Positions 42,621-50,986 of a stretch of DNA of 64,000 nucleotides are shown in pieces. Source of the stretch: CAZAPG01 sp964486935. Its GTDB lineage: Bacteria > Chloroflexota > Anaerolineae > 4572-78 > J111. Each line of letters opens with the position of its first letter. The first letter of the stretch is position 1. The notes beneath the pieces were generated by a model. It had not been told where the DNA came from, searched no databases, and was given only the letters and a program-made list of their open reading frames with translations. The stretch lies in NCBI GenBank assembly GCA_964486935.1, contig CAZAPG010000016.1, positions 62,001-126,000 on the forward strand. Reading direction: 5' to 3'. The position numbers and the translations under genes are program-made.

Positions 42621-44111
42621 ATGTTGCGCTCGCATTTTTGGCGGCAAGGGTTGGTTGGCCTGTTTTTGCTTTTGCTGGTTTATAACGCCTTCTTTATCAC
42701 CTACGCCTGGCAAAAACATGCCGCCTTTCAAACTGCCGGTTTTGATTTGGGCAATTATGAACAGGCGCTCTGGAATACTCTGCGCGGCAAACCCCTGGCC
42801 CTGACCACCGTGCCAGATATCACCTCAAACTGGCAAATTCATTTTGAGCCTGTACTGCTGCTGATTGCGCCCATCTACGCCCTGTTTCCAACGCCGCGCG
42901 CCTTAATTGTTTTGCAAACAATCTTTATTTCGTTGGGCGCTGTCCCCATGTTTTTGCTGGCCCAACAAAAATTGTCCAGCCCCAGAGCCGGGTTGGTGTT
43001 TGCCGTGGTCTACCTGCTCTTTCCCGCCCTTCAAGGCGCGCTGCTGTTTGATTTTCACGCTTTTGCGCTGGCAGCAACCTTTATCAGTTGGGCCTTATGG
43101 TTTCTCTTCAATCGACGTTACCGGCTGGTGCTGGCGCTGGCGCTGCTGGCTATGGCCTGCAAAGAAAACGTGTCTCTGCTAATTTTTATGCTGGGGGGAT
43201 ATATTGCCCTGGCGCAGCGGCAGTGGCGCTGGGGGGTTGTCGTCGGCGGGGTGGCCGCGGCCTGGTTTGGGCTGGTCAATCTGGTTTTTATCCCCTGGGT
43301 TAGCCCCGTTGGCGAAAACATCCATTTGGAACGCTACAGCCAGTGGGGCGATAGCATGAGCCAGGTGATAGCGGGCGTCATCCTGAATCCGCTGGAGGCA
43401 TTGCCATTCATGTTTAGCGGCGACCGGCTGCGCTACTGGCTCAGGCTGACGATGCCGGTCGCTTTTACCGCCCTGCTCGACCCGCTGGTGCTGTTACTGG
43501 CTCTGCCGGAACTGGTCATCAACACCCTCTCGGCCTACCCGCCCAACTACCAGCTCGACCGGTTTCATTATTCCATCGCGGTTGTGCCGTTTGTGGTGGC
43601 GGCCAGTATCAACGGCGTGGCCCGGCTGGTAAAGGCGGCTGCCCCCAAATTTAAGCACGTTCAGCCCGCCTTTTTGCAAAACAGCCTGCTGGCCATGATT
43701 ACGCTGGTTACATTGATTTATCAGGCCCAATTTGGACACACGCCCATTGGCCGCTATTTTGAATGGCCTGCCGTTAACCCGCACCACCAAAAAGCAACAG
43801 CCCTGTTGGCTCAAATTCCGCCGCAGGCAGCGGTGGCGGCGCAAAATAACCTGGCCGCCCATCTCAGCCGGCGAGATTGGATTTTCATTTTGCCCAAATG
43901 GTCGCAGCAAAATATCCGGGCCGAATTTGTTGTATTCGATATCCACAGCCCGCTCTACCCCTACGAGTATATTGAACACTACTGCCGGGATGTTGAACAA
44001 TTTTTAACCAACCCGGAGTATGGCCTGATTGTGGCCGGCGACGGCCTGCTTCTGTTCAAACGCCATGCGCCCGATGCGGCCACATTTACGCCCATCCCTT
44101 TTTGCCAATGA
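42621..44111 (+). CDS. DUF2079 polytopic membrane protein
   Basis: This 496-residue protein starts at ATG 42621, 1 bp after the previous stop, with AAGGT just upstream. An ATG at 42588 would overlap. It has about 10 membrane segments and the DUF2079 signatures FDLGNYEQALWNTLRGKPL, HFEPVLLLIAPIYALFP and LLFDFHAFALA. DUF2079 proteins are GT-C-like with unknown substrates. The soluble C-terminal part of about 140 residues contains AAQNNLAAHLSRRDWIF. It lies in a tight operon with overlapping or near-overlapping genes on both sides. Confidence 0.82.
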   Translation: MLRSHFWRQGLVGLFLLLLVYNAFFITYAWQKHAAFQTAGFDLGNYEQALWNTLRGKPLALTTVPDITSNWQIHFEPVLLLIAPIYALFPTPRALIVLQTIFISLGAVPMFLLAQQKLSSPRAGLVFAVVYLLFPALQGALLFDFHAFALAATFISWALWFLFNRRYRLVLALALLAMACKENVSLLIFMLGGYIALAQRQWRWGVVVGGVAAAWFGLVNLVFIPWVSPVGENIHLERYSQWGDSMSQVIAGVILNPLEALPFMFSGDRLRYWLRLTMPVAFTALLDPLVLLLALPELVINTLSAYPPNYQLDRFHYSIAVVPFVVAASINGVARLVKAAAPKFKHVQPAFLQNSLLAMITLVTLIYQAQFGHTPIGRYFEWPAVNPHHQKATALLAQIPPQAAVAAQNNLAAHLSRRDWIFILPKWSQQNIRAEFVVFDIHSPLYPYEYIEHYCRDVEQFLTNPEYGLIVAGDGLLLFKRHAPDAATFTPIPFCQ

Positions 44112-45808
44112 ATGTCCCCATGCAAACCTCCTCAAAATCATTCCGGTCAGACCTGCTGATTTTGCTGGCCCTGGCGCTGGCGGTTCGCTTTGTGGCGGCC
44201 CTGCCGCAGCAGCAGCCCAACTACATGGACGCGGCTTATTATTACGTGAATGGAGTCAACCTGGCCCAGGGCCGGGGCTTTGTAGAGGATTTTATCTGGA
44301 ACTATCTTGACGCGCCAGGGCCGCCGCCCCGCCCCGGCCACCTGTACTGGATGCCGCTCACCTCGGTGCTGGCCTGGCTGGGGATGGCTGTGGCAGGGAT
44401 TAGTTATCGAGCAGCGCAGCTACCTTTTATTATTGTATCGGCGCTGCTGGCCCCAATTAGTTGCTACACCGCTTATCTTCTGACAGGCCGGCGCGGCCTT
44501 AGTTGGCTGGCCGGACTTTTTGCCATCTTCAGCGGCTTCTACTTTCCCTTTTGGACGGCCATCGACAACTTTACCCCCTTTGCCGTTGCCGGTTCGCTGG
44601 CGCTGCTTTTTGCCTGGCGGGGGTTAGCGGTTAGCGGTCAGAAAAATGCTGAATTACTAATACCCAAAGGGCACTTCGTTACTAATTACCAATCTCCCAT
44701 TTTCAACCTCCTCCGCTCCCCTGCGTTTCTGCTCTTCTGCTCCGGCGCATTTGCCGGCCTGGCCCACCTCTCTCGCGCCGACGGCCCGTTGTTACTCATC
44801 GTTATTATTCCGGTTTGCGTACTGCACGCACCACGCGCTACGGGCCACGGGCCACGGGTTGCGTATTACCTGGTGGTGCGTAGCGGGTTGTTTTTGCTCG
44901 CCGGCTACCTGCTTATTATGACCCCCTGGTTTGTTCGCAACTGGCAGGCAGTGGGGACACCGTTGCCCGGCGGCGGCGCGCAGACCATCTGGCTAACCAA
45001 TTACGATGACCTGTTCAGCTACAACCGGGAGTTGTCGCCCCAAACCTTTTTGGCCCAGGGCTGGGGGTCTATTATACAGGGGCGCTGGTGGGCGCTGACC
45101 AGCAACTTGCAAACCGTGCTGGCCGTGTGGGGCATGATTTTTTTAGCGCCGCTGGCCCTGCTTGGCGGCTGGCGGCTGCGGTGGCATCTGTTAATTCAAC
45201 TGGCGGCGCTTTACGCCGGATTGCTGTTTGTGGTGATGACGCTGGTATTTGCCTTTCCCGGCGCGCGGGGCGGACTTTTTCATTCCGGGGCGGCGCTGCT
45301 GCCCTTTATTTACGCCGTGGCCGTGGCCGGGCTGGATATGGCAGTTGATTGGGCCGCGGCACGTCGCCGGGGCTGGAGAGCTTCTGCTGCCAAACGGGTG
45401 TTCGGGCTGGGGCTGGTGGTCATCGCCGTGGCCCTGAGCAGCTTTATCTACTACCAGCGCGTCCTCAAAGATAACCGCTGGAACAGCGCCGACCGCTACT
45501 ACCCGGCCATTGCGGCCTGGGTGTCGCGCCAAAACCCCAACGCCGTGGTGATGGTTGGCAACCCGCCGGCCTATCGCTACCACGGCGGCGGCCTGAGCGT
45601 GATTATCCCCAACGAAAATCTGGAGACCACTTTGCAGGCGGCGGCTGAATATGGCGTGGAATTTTTAGTGCTGGATGGCAATCACCCGGCTCCCCTGGCC
45701 GGGCTGTACCATAACCCAACATCTGCTGCCAGATTGGGGCTGGCGCAAACTTTTGGCCGAGATTCGGGGAGTCCCATTTATGTCTTCAGGGTGGCAGAGA
45801 GCAGGTAG
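44108..45808 (+). CDS. GT39-like membrane glycosyltransferase with repeat-derived loops
   Basis: This 566-residue protein starts at an ATG overlapping the previous stop (ATGA). It has about 11 membrane segments. The first loop has YMDAAYYYVNGVNLAQGRGFVEDF, where Asp is the likely catalytic acid, then GHLYWMPLTSVLAWLG. Two hydrophilic stretches (about residues 183-200 and 237-255, including HAPRATGHGPRV) are encoded by 7-bp repeats. The soluble tail (YRYHGGGLSVIIPNE) is typical. It should transfer a lipid-phosphate sugar. Confidence 0.73.
   Translation: MNVPMQTSSKSFRSDLLILLALALAVRFVAALPQQQPNYMDAAYYYVNGVNLAQGRGFVEDFIWNYLDAPGPPPRPGHLYWMPLTSVLAWLGMAVAGISYRAAQLPFIIVSALLAPISCYTAYLLTGRRGLSWLAGLFAIFSGFYFPFWTAIDNFTPFAVAGSLALLFAWRGLAVSGQKNAELLIPKGHFVTNYQSPIFNLLRSPAFLLFCSGAFAGLAHLSRADGPLLLIVIIPVCVLHAPRATGHGPRVAYYLVVRSGLFLLAGYLLIMTPWFVRNWQAVGTPLPGGGAQTIWLTNYDDLFSYNRELSPQTFLAQGWGSIIQGRWWALTSNLQTVLAVWGMIFLAPLALLGGWRLRWHLLIQLAALYAGLLFVVMTLVFAFPGARGGLFHSGAALLPFIYAVAVAGLDMAVDWAAARRRGWRASAAKRVFGLGLVVIAVALSSFIYYQRVLKDNRWNSADRYYPAIAAWVSRQNPNAVVMVGNPPAYRYHGGGLSVIIPNENLETTLQAAAEYGVEFLVLDGNHPAPLAGLYHNPTSAARLGLAQTFGRDSGSPIYVFRVAESR
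44678..44705. repeat. Heptanucleotide array inside a GT-C gene, 4 units
   Basis: GTTACTA, ATTACCA, ATCTCCC, ATTTTCA are in register, with a possible extra pair ATTACTA, ATACCCA at 44653-44666. They are translated as VTNYQSPIF. Confidence 0.6.
44817..44872. repeat. Heptanucleotide array inside a GT-C gene, 8 units
   Basis: GCGTACT, GCACGCA, CCACGCG, CTACGGG, CCACGGG, CCACGGG, TTGCGTA, TTACCTG run in register for 56 bp. They are translated through HAPRATGHGPRVAYY. Confidence 0.82.
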
Positions 45809-45821
45809 CAGAGGAGCAAGT

Positions 45822-47483
45822 ATGACACGTAATAGGCAACACGCAATACGTCCCGCGTTTCACTTCTCGCTTTTCGCTGCTTACTCCCCTGTTTTCTGGT
45901 TTAGCCTGGCCTTACTGCTCGGCCTGTTTTATCTGGCTGTTTCGGCCTGGGGTTTTGGCTATTTTGGCTTTCCGCTAGACGATGCCTGGATTCACCAAAC
46001 CTATGCCCGCAACCTGGCCCGCAGCGGCCAACTGGCCTTTACGCCGGGCGTGCCCAGCGCCGGCTCAACCGCGCCGCTGTGGACGCTGCTGCTGAGTTTG
46101 GGCTATTTGCTGGGTGTCCCTTTTAAATGGTGGACTTACGGCCTTGGGATAATTTTTTTGGCGCTGACCGGCTGGAGCGCAACCCGCCTTGGCCGCCGCC
46201 TGTTTCCGCAGCAGCGATGGGTGGGGCTGTGGGCCGGGCTGTTTTGCCTGTTCGAGTGGCATCTGGCCTGGGCGGCGGTCTCCGGTATGGAAACGATGCT
46301 GTTTATCTGGCTGTCGCTCTTTGTGTTTGAGCGATACCTGGCGGCAGGCGCGGCATCGTGGCGGCAGGATGTTGGCCTGGGCCTGCTGGGCGGGTTGCTG
46401 ATTTTGACTCGCCCGGAGGGCCTGGGGCTGGTGGGTTTGATTGGGCTGGATATGGCTTTCCGATGCTGGCGCGTAAATGATACTCAATACTCAATTCTCA
46501 ACATCGGTCGGCAGGTTGCAAGTGGCAAGTTGCAAGTAAAAAACCTGCTGCCTGCCTTTTGCAACTTGCAACGTTGGGTTGTAATTGTTAGCGGCATTAC
46601 GCTGTTGCTTGTCCCTTACATATCCTTTCACCTCTACCTGACGGGGTTGCCCTTTCCCAATACACTGTACGCCAAGCAGGCCGAGTACGGCATTATTTTG
46701 CAGACTTTTCCGCTGTGGTGGCGGCTGTTTGGCAATTTTGGCCCGCCCATCGAATCGGTGCAGGGCGTGTTCAGGGTTATTTTTATTGGAGCGCAGGTGC
46801 TGCTGCTGCCCGGCTTGCTGCTGGCCGGCTGGCTTACCTGGCGTGAGCGCCGGTTTGAGCTGCTGCCGGCCTGGTTGTGGTGGATTAGCTATTTGCTGCT
46901 GTACGGACTGAGGCTGCCGGTTACATACCAGCATGGCCGCTACCAGATTCCGGCCATCCCCTGGGTAATTTTGCTGGGCGTGTGGGGCACGCTTCGGCTG
47001 GTCAACCTGCTGGCTGCGCGGGGAATGTGGGGCCGGGTGACAGGCCGGGCGCTGGCCTTATCGCTGGGGCTGCTGCTGCTGGCCTTTACCGGGGTGGGCG
47101 CGCAAGCCTACGGGCGAGATGTCCGTTTTATAGAAAGCGAGATGGTGGCCGCGGCCCAATGGCTTGGCCGGCACGCATCGCCGGGGGCGCTGGTGGCCGC
47201 TCATGATATCGGCGCGATTGGCTACTTTACCCAAACCCCCTTGATTGACCTGGCCGGGCTGGTAACGCCGGAGGTCATCCCCATTATCAGAGATGAGCCG
47301 GCCTTGCTTGAATTGATTTTGGCTCGCCGGGCCGACTATCTGGTGACGTTCCCCTCGTGGTATCCACAAATGACCCGCAGCCCGCGCCTGGATTTGCTCT
47401 ACAGCACCCAGGCCCCATGGGCACCCCAGGCCGGCGGCGATAATATGGCCATCTACCGGGTAAAGCCATTGACCGGCCCTTAA
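45822..47483 (+). CDS. GT39-like membrane glycosyltransferase with repeat-encoded N terminus
   Basis: This 553-residue protein has GAGGAG 5 nt upstream of ATG 45822, which fixes the start. Its first 20 or so residues (MTRNRQHAIRPAFHFS) are encoded almost wholly by a 7-bp repeat array. About 11 membrane segments follow. The first loop has FPLDDAWIHQTYARNLARSG and GSTAPLWTLLL, a typical catalytic DD motif of GT-C enzymes. A second repeat block encodes about residues 220-250, between helices. The soluble C-terminal domain contains GALVAAHDIGAIGYFTQTPL. It probably closes the glycan operon. Confidence 0.74.
   Translation: MTRNRQHAIRPAFHFSLFAAYSPVFWFSLALLLGLFYLAVSAWGFGYFGFPLDDAWIHQTYARNLARSGQLAFTPGVPSAGSTAPLWTLLLSLGYLLGVPFKWWTYGLGIIFLALTGWSATRLGRRLFPQQRWVGLWAGLFCLFEWHLAWAAVSGMETMLFIWLSLFVFERYLAAGAASWRQDVGLGLLGGLLILTRPEGLGLVGLIGLDMAFRCWRVNDTQYSILNIGRQVASGKLQVKNLLPAFCNLQRWVVIVSGITLLLVPYISFHLYLTGLPFPNTLYAKQAEYGIILQTFPLWWRLFGNFGPPIESVQGVFRVIFIGAQVLLLPGLLLAGWLTWRERRFELLPAWLWWISYLLLYGLRLPVTYQHGRYQIPAIPWVILLGVWGTLRLVNLLAARGMWGRVTGRALALSLGLLLLAFTGVGAQAYGRDVRFIESEMVAAAQWLGRHASPGALVAAHDIGAIGYFTQTPLIDLAGLVTPEVIPIIRDEPALLELILARRADYLVTFPSWYPQMTRSPRLDLLYSTQAPWAPQAGGDNMAIYRVKPLTGP
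45823..45885. repeat. Heptanucleotide array covering a start region, 9 units
   Basis: TGACACG, TAATAGG, CAACACG, CAATACG, TCCCGCG, TTTCACT, TCTCGCT, TTTCGCT, GCTTACT are in register. It begins inside the ATG of the GT39-like gene and supplies its N-terminal residues. Confidence 0.75.
46480..46573. repeat. Two heptamer families and an inverted partner inside a GT-C gene
   Basis: ATACTCA, ATACTCA, ATTCTCA (46480-46500) are followed by GCAGGTT, GCAAGTG, GCAAGTT, GCAAGTA (46511-46538). The inverted TGCAACT, TGCAACG (46560-46573) can pair with them. They are translated as DTQYSILN and VASGKLQVKNLLP. Confidence 0.78.
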
Positions 47484-47504
47484 TGTTGTTTGCACCAAAA
47501 ATAA

Positions 47505-47519
47505 TTGTTATGGTATACT
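47505..47519 (+). promoter_or_regulatory. Extended -10 promoter-like site
   Basis: TGGTATACT (47511-47519) is a good extended -10 sequence, 33 bp upstream of the two-component gene at 47552. No clear -35 box is seen at the usual distance. Confidence 0.4.
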
Positions 47520-47551
47520 ATAGCCGTGTGTCGTAACCGGAGTTGTTGTGC

Positions 47552-48472
47552 ATGAGCAATGAAAATGCTGTTCTGGCTAAGTTTGTGACCGAGGCAACGG
47601 CTGCTTTGCAAGAAGCAGAAAACAAGCTGCAACAACTGGCCCAAACCGCGCAGTTACAATATAACCAACTGCTGGCAAACGGGCACGATGCTGCTGAAAA
47701 TGAAACTGCGCGCCGGATACAACAAATTGGACAGCAGCTCTCAAAACTCTCTGAGCGAAGCCACACTCTCCAAACTTACCTCCAAAATGGTCTTGACGCG
47801 CCGCCCATTGATGATGACCATTGGCCTCGCATTAAAATTTTACAAAGCCAAGAAGAAGAACGAAGCCAACTGGCTCGCGAGCTGGAAGATAGTATGGGGC
47901 AGTTGCTGGCCAATGCCGTCTTTGAACTGGCCTCGTGCCGGCACCTGCTCACGCACGACCCCGGCGCGGTGTCTGGGGGGCTAAACGCGCTGCAATCAGA
48001 ACTGGAGCAAGGGCTGGCCGAAATCAGGCAGTTTATTACCGACCTGGAGCCGGCCACCATTCTGGGTAATTTTGGCCTGGGGGGCGGTATCCGGCGTTAC
48101 CTGGAGCAATACGAAACGCGAACCAAAATTAAAACCCAGCTGCGGATTAACACCAACGTTGGCCGTTTGCCCAGCATTATTGAAAATACCATCTTTCGGG
48201 TTGTTCAAGAGGCGCTGCGCAATGTTTACGCCCATTCCGGCGCAACCCGGGTAGATGTAGTCATAGAAGAAAAAAATACCATCCTTGAATTCAGCGTAAT
48301 AGATAACGGCCAGGGAATGACGCCGGACCGGATTGATGCCTCAAAAAGAAACCTTGGCCTGGCCCGGATGATGGACTACGCCGAACTATTAAACGGTAAG
48401 CTGCGCCTGTTTAGCGAGCCAGGCCAGGGCACGCGGGTAACTCTGTCGGTTCCTTATCATTCGGCGTTATAA
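47552..48472 (+). CDS. DegS/NarL-type histidine kinase homologue lacking the phospho-acceptor His
   Basis: The product is 306 residues from ATG 47552 (CGGAG upstream). It is cytosolic, with a coiled-coil N-terminal part (about 1-80) and a HisKA_3-like helix reading EEERSQLARELEDSMGQ. The residue that is His in active kinases is Glu112 here, encoded by an unambiguous GAA. The ATPase domain is intact: EALRNVYAHS (N box), DNGQGM (G1), NLGLARM (G2) and GQGTRVTLSVPY. It may bind ATP and act as a regulator or partner of the kinase encoded at 49412 instead of phosphorylating the regulator itself. Confidence 0.85.
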   Translation: MSNENAVLAKFVTEATAALQEAENKLQQLAQTAQLQYNQLLANGHDAAENETARRIQQIGQQLSKLSERSHTLQTYLQNGLDAPPIDDDHWPRIKILQSQEEERSQLARELEDSMGQLLANAVFELASCRHLLTHDPGAVSGGLNALQSELEQGLAEIRQFITDLEPATILGNFGLGGGIRRYLEQYETRTKIKTQLRINTNVGRLPSIIENTIFRVVQEALRNVYAHSGATRVDVVIEEKNTILEFSVIDNGQGMTPDRIDASKRNLGLARMMDYAELLNGKLRLFSEPGQGTRVTLSVPYHSAL

Positions 48473-48516
48473 TTAGATAAATCCACAACTCGTAACTTCT
48501 CAATTTTTCGGGGTAA

Positions 48517-48549
48517 AGACCGCAGAGGTTTTAAAAACCTCTGCGGTCT
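48517..48549. repeat. Perfect 16-bp palindromic hairpin
   Basis: AGACCGCAGAGGTTTT is followed, after one base, by its exact reverse complement. It lies between the kinase homologue and the regulator. It shares the core CCGCAGAGG/CCTCTGCGG with the hairpin at 55408, so it is a dispersed repeat. It could also stop transcription, but no T-run follows on the plus strand. Confidence 0.6.
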
Positions 48550-48639
48550 GGCAGGTTGCTCCCCGAATTATTGAGATGATACCACAACTCCTTGTTACCT
48601 GTTTACCCGCCAATAGCTACTCAAAATCAGGAGATATGC

Positions 48640-49332
48640 ATGGCTACTAAAACAAGTTTAATGCTGGTTGACGACCATCCTCTCTTTCGCCAGGGATTGC
48701 GACGCGTGCTTGAGAAAGAAGAAGACATTGAAGTGATTATGGAAGTAGCCGATGGGGAAGAGGCGTTGCGTTTGATAAAACAACTTGTGCCCGATGTAGT
48801 TATTATGGATATCAATTTGCCCCATATGAACGGGCTGCAAGTAACCCGTGAGTTAAAACAGGCCGTACCTGAAGTTGCCGTGATTATGTTAACCGCCTAC
48901 CACGATGATGAACAGATTTTTCACTCGGTGCGGGCCGGCGCAGCCGCCTACTTTCCCAAAGAAGTGACCCCCCGCCGCCTGATTGAAGCCATTCGGCAGG
49001 TGAGTAAAGGCAACTACGTAATTGACGACGAGGTGCTAGACAAGCCGGAAGTAGCCAACTGGCTGTTAACCCAGTTTGATAAAGTTGCCTACATCGACGG
49101 TATGCCCAACGAGATGTTTGCTCCTCTCTCGCCGCGAGAGATGGAAATTTTGCAGCACATTGCCAAAGGCCAAAGCAACAAAGAAGTGGCCTACGAGTTG
49201 GGAATTAGTCGCCAGACCGTAAAAAACCATATGACCAGTATTTTAAGAAAATTAGCCGTTAACGACCGCACTCAGGCTGCGCTGTACGCCGTAAAACGTG
49301 GCTGGATTCGCCTGAACGATGAAGAACAATAA
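48640..49332 (+). CDS. NarL/FixJ-family response regulator
   Basis: This 230-residue protein starts at an ATG with AGGAG 6 nt upstream. The receiver domain (1-125) has LVDDHPLFRQGL and phospho-acceptor Asp57 in VVIMDINLPHMNG, the switch Thr in IMLTAYHDDE, and Lys in YFPKE. A linker of about 35 residues leads to a LuxR-type DNA-binding domain (about 164-226) with LSPREMEILQHIAKGQSNKEVA (partial) and RQTVKNHMTSILRKL. It lies between two DegS-like kinase genes and is presumably their output, acting as a transcription factor in the cytosol. Confidence 0.92.
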   Translation: MATKTSLMLVDDHPLFRQGLRRVLEKEEDIEVIMEVADGEEALRLIKQLVPDVVIMDINLPHMNGLQVTRELKQAVPEVAVIMLTAYHDDEQIFHSVRAGAAAYFPKEVTPRRLIEAIRQVSKGNYVIDDEVLDKPEVANWLLTQFDKVAYIDGMPNEMFAPLSPREMEILQHIAKGQSNKEVAYELGISRQTVKNHMTSILRKLAVNDRTQAALYAVKRGWIRLNDEEQ

Positions 49333-49411
49333 ATAATATTTGCTACGTTATCGAGTGCAAGCTAAACTTATTTGGCAACAGCCAAAAATTTGCCTGGAAA
49401 GGGGCGCTTGA

Positions 49412-50521
49412 ATGAGTCTACAACGCTTGCGGAGTTTAGAAGAAGAACAGCCGGCCCAACCCGAAGCCTCTGGCCCGCCGACACCCGCTCAGGTCATCGA
49501 GCAGGTTCACAAGGAATACGAACAGATCCAAAAAGAACTCAAAGAAATAGAGATTCTGGAAAAACAAAGCACCTCCGAGGTGGAAAAGCTGGCTCAACGT
49601 AACGCGCAACTTACCAACAAAGTGCGCACCATGGAAGCCAACATCGATACCATACCCCGCCCCGATATTAAGGAAATTTACAACGCCTCTCAAGAAGCTC
49701 AAATGCGCCTGTTTATGATGCGGGGCCAGGTAGAGCAGCTACAAAGCCGGCAAGAAGCCCTAAAACGGTATGCCGAAAGCCTGAAAAAAATCATCGACAT
49801 CTCCGGTTCAATAGTCGCCTCCGAAGCGGGCGGCCCGGCAAACGTTGCCGGCCCCAACCCCGACCTTAGCGCCGGCATTATTAAAATTATCGACGCCCAG
49901 GAAAACGAGCGACAACATCTGGCCAACCAACTGCACGACGGCCCCGCGCAATCCCTAACCAACCTTATTCTGCAAGCAGAAATTTGTGAGCGCCTGTTTG
50001 ATACCAACCCGGTGAGAGCCAGAACCGAACTCACCGAACTGAAAGACGCTGTAACCGCTACGTTTCAAAAAGTGCGCGAGTTTATTTTTGACTTGCGCCC
50101 CATGATGCTTGATGATTTGGGGCTTAACCCCACCCTCAAAAAGAGCATTGAAGATTATGAGCAAAAAACCGGCATCGCCTGCAACCTGACCATTAGCGGT
50201 AAAGACCATCGCCTGCCGCCTCACGCCGAAGTAACCATTTTCAGGGTAATTCAACACCTGCTAAACAACGTAAAAAATCACGCCCAGGCCACCCACGTTC
50301 AAGTATCCCTAAATGTTGACGACGATAAAGCCACGGTAGTTGTTGAAGATGATGGCGCCGGCTTTGATGTAGCCGAAGCCCTGGCCGCCTCCCGGCAACG
50401 CCGAACGCTGGGGTTAAGCAGTATGCAAGAGCAGGTAGAAATGCTCGGCGGAAATATAAAATTTGATAGCGGCGTAGGCAAGGGAACCCGCGTTGATTTT
50501 TGGCTGCCGGTGAGCCAGTAA
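49412..50521 (+). CDS. DegS-like cytosolic sensor histidine kinase
   Basis: This 369-residue protein has no membrane segment. Residues about 25-130 form a long coiled coil. HisKA_3 follows with ENERQHLANQLHDGPAQSL and the phospho-acceptor His175, then DLRPMMLDDLGLNPTL, very like DegS. The ATPase domain has HLLNNVKNHAQA, EDDGAGFD and TLGLSSMQEQVEMLGG. It should phosphorylate the NarL-type regulator encoded 79 bp upstream. Its paralogue at 47552 lacks the His, so the two may work as an active/inactive pair. Confidence 0.9.
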   Translation: MSLQRLRSLEEEQPAQPEASGPPTPAQVIEQVHKEYEQIQKELKEIEILEKQSTSEVEKLAQRNAQLTNKVRTMEANIDTIPRPDIKEIYNASQEAQMRLFMMRGQVEQLQSRQEALKRYAESLKKIIDISGSIVASEAGGPANVAGPNPDLSAGIIKIIDAQENERQHLANQLHDGPAQSLTNLILQAEICERLFDTNPVRARTELTELKDAVTATFQKVREFIFDLRPMMLDDLGLNPTLKKSIEDYEQKTGIACNLTISGKDHRLPPHAEVTIFRVIQHLLNNVKNHAQATHVQVSLNVDDDKATVVVEDDGAGFDVAEALAASRQRRTLGLSSMQEQVEMLGGNIKFDSGVGKGTRVDFWLPVSQ

Positions 50522-50531
50522 AAGGTTTCAG

Positions 50532-50566
50532 GTTACTAATTACCGATTACTGACCACTAACCGCCG
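50532..50566. repeat. Heptanucleotide array, 5 units
   Basis: GTTACTA, ATTACCG, ATTACTG, ACCACTA, ACCGCCG are in register, starting 10 bp after the kinase stop. Confidence 0.72.
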
Positions 50567-50706
50567 ATAATCTCGCCATTCGTCTATTTGGGCATTCGCT
50601 TGCCTTTTTTCATAGAGACTGACCGCAGCGGCGCTGCCGCACCGGTGATAAAAAAAGTAGGGGGACACCCCCCAAGCCCCCCGGCCTGCGGCGCTATTTT
50701 CACAGG

Positions 50707-50733
50707 AGTCCCAGCCATAGATGGGACTTTTTT
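50707..50733 (+). terminator. Intrinsic terminator
   Basis: AGTCCCA (50707-50713) pairs with TGGGACT (50722-50728) across an 8-nt loop and runs into six T residues. It would end transcripts coming from the two-component genes. Confidence 0.72.
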
Positions 50734-50778
50734 GTTTAACCCAAAAACTCCCCAAACTCTATTAGCCCTCTGGTAACG

Positions 50779-50807
50779 TTGACGCTCCTTAAACCAGCAT
50801 CTATAAT
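50779..50807 (+). promoter_or_regulatory. Consensus sigma-70-type promoter
   Basis: TTGACG (50779-50784) and TATAAT (50802-50807) are 17 bp apart, close to the ideal. It lies just after the terminator and about 200 bp upstream of the TadE-like gene. Confidence 0.7.
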
Positions 50808-50958
50808 TTCTAGTAGCGTTAAGTTGTGAGTGCGACAACATTTATTATTATGACAACCTTAAATTTTAACCTTTACTATAGCTACCCGTATCCTTTTTGT
50901 AATCGTGCCAGACTCAATCAGTAGCAAGAAACCTCAAAGCGAAGAAACTACAATACTA

Positions 50959-50986
50959 GCAACCGATTACTGACGACTGATTACTG
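50959..50986. repeat. Heptanucleotide array, 4 units
   Basis: GCAACCG, ATTACTG, ACGACTG, ATTACTG are in register, in the leader just before the ribosome binding site of the TadE-like gene. Confidence 0.7.

Noticed and set aside
47552..48472. Pseudogene reading of the His-less kinase
   Set aside because: The frame is intact, the ATP-binding boxes are conserved and a good start is present. Loss of one residue does not make it a pseudogene.
50640..50735. Riboswitch such as a c-di-GMP sensor
   Set aside because: Only a terminator hairpin and G/C runs are visible. No known aptamer core could be matched by eye.
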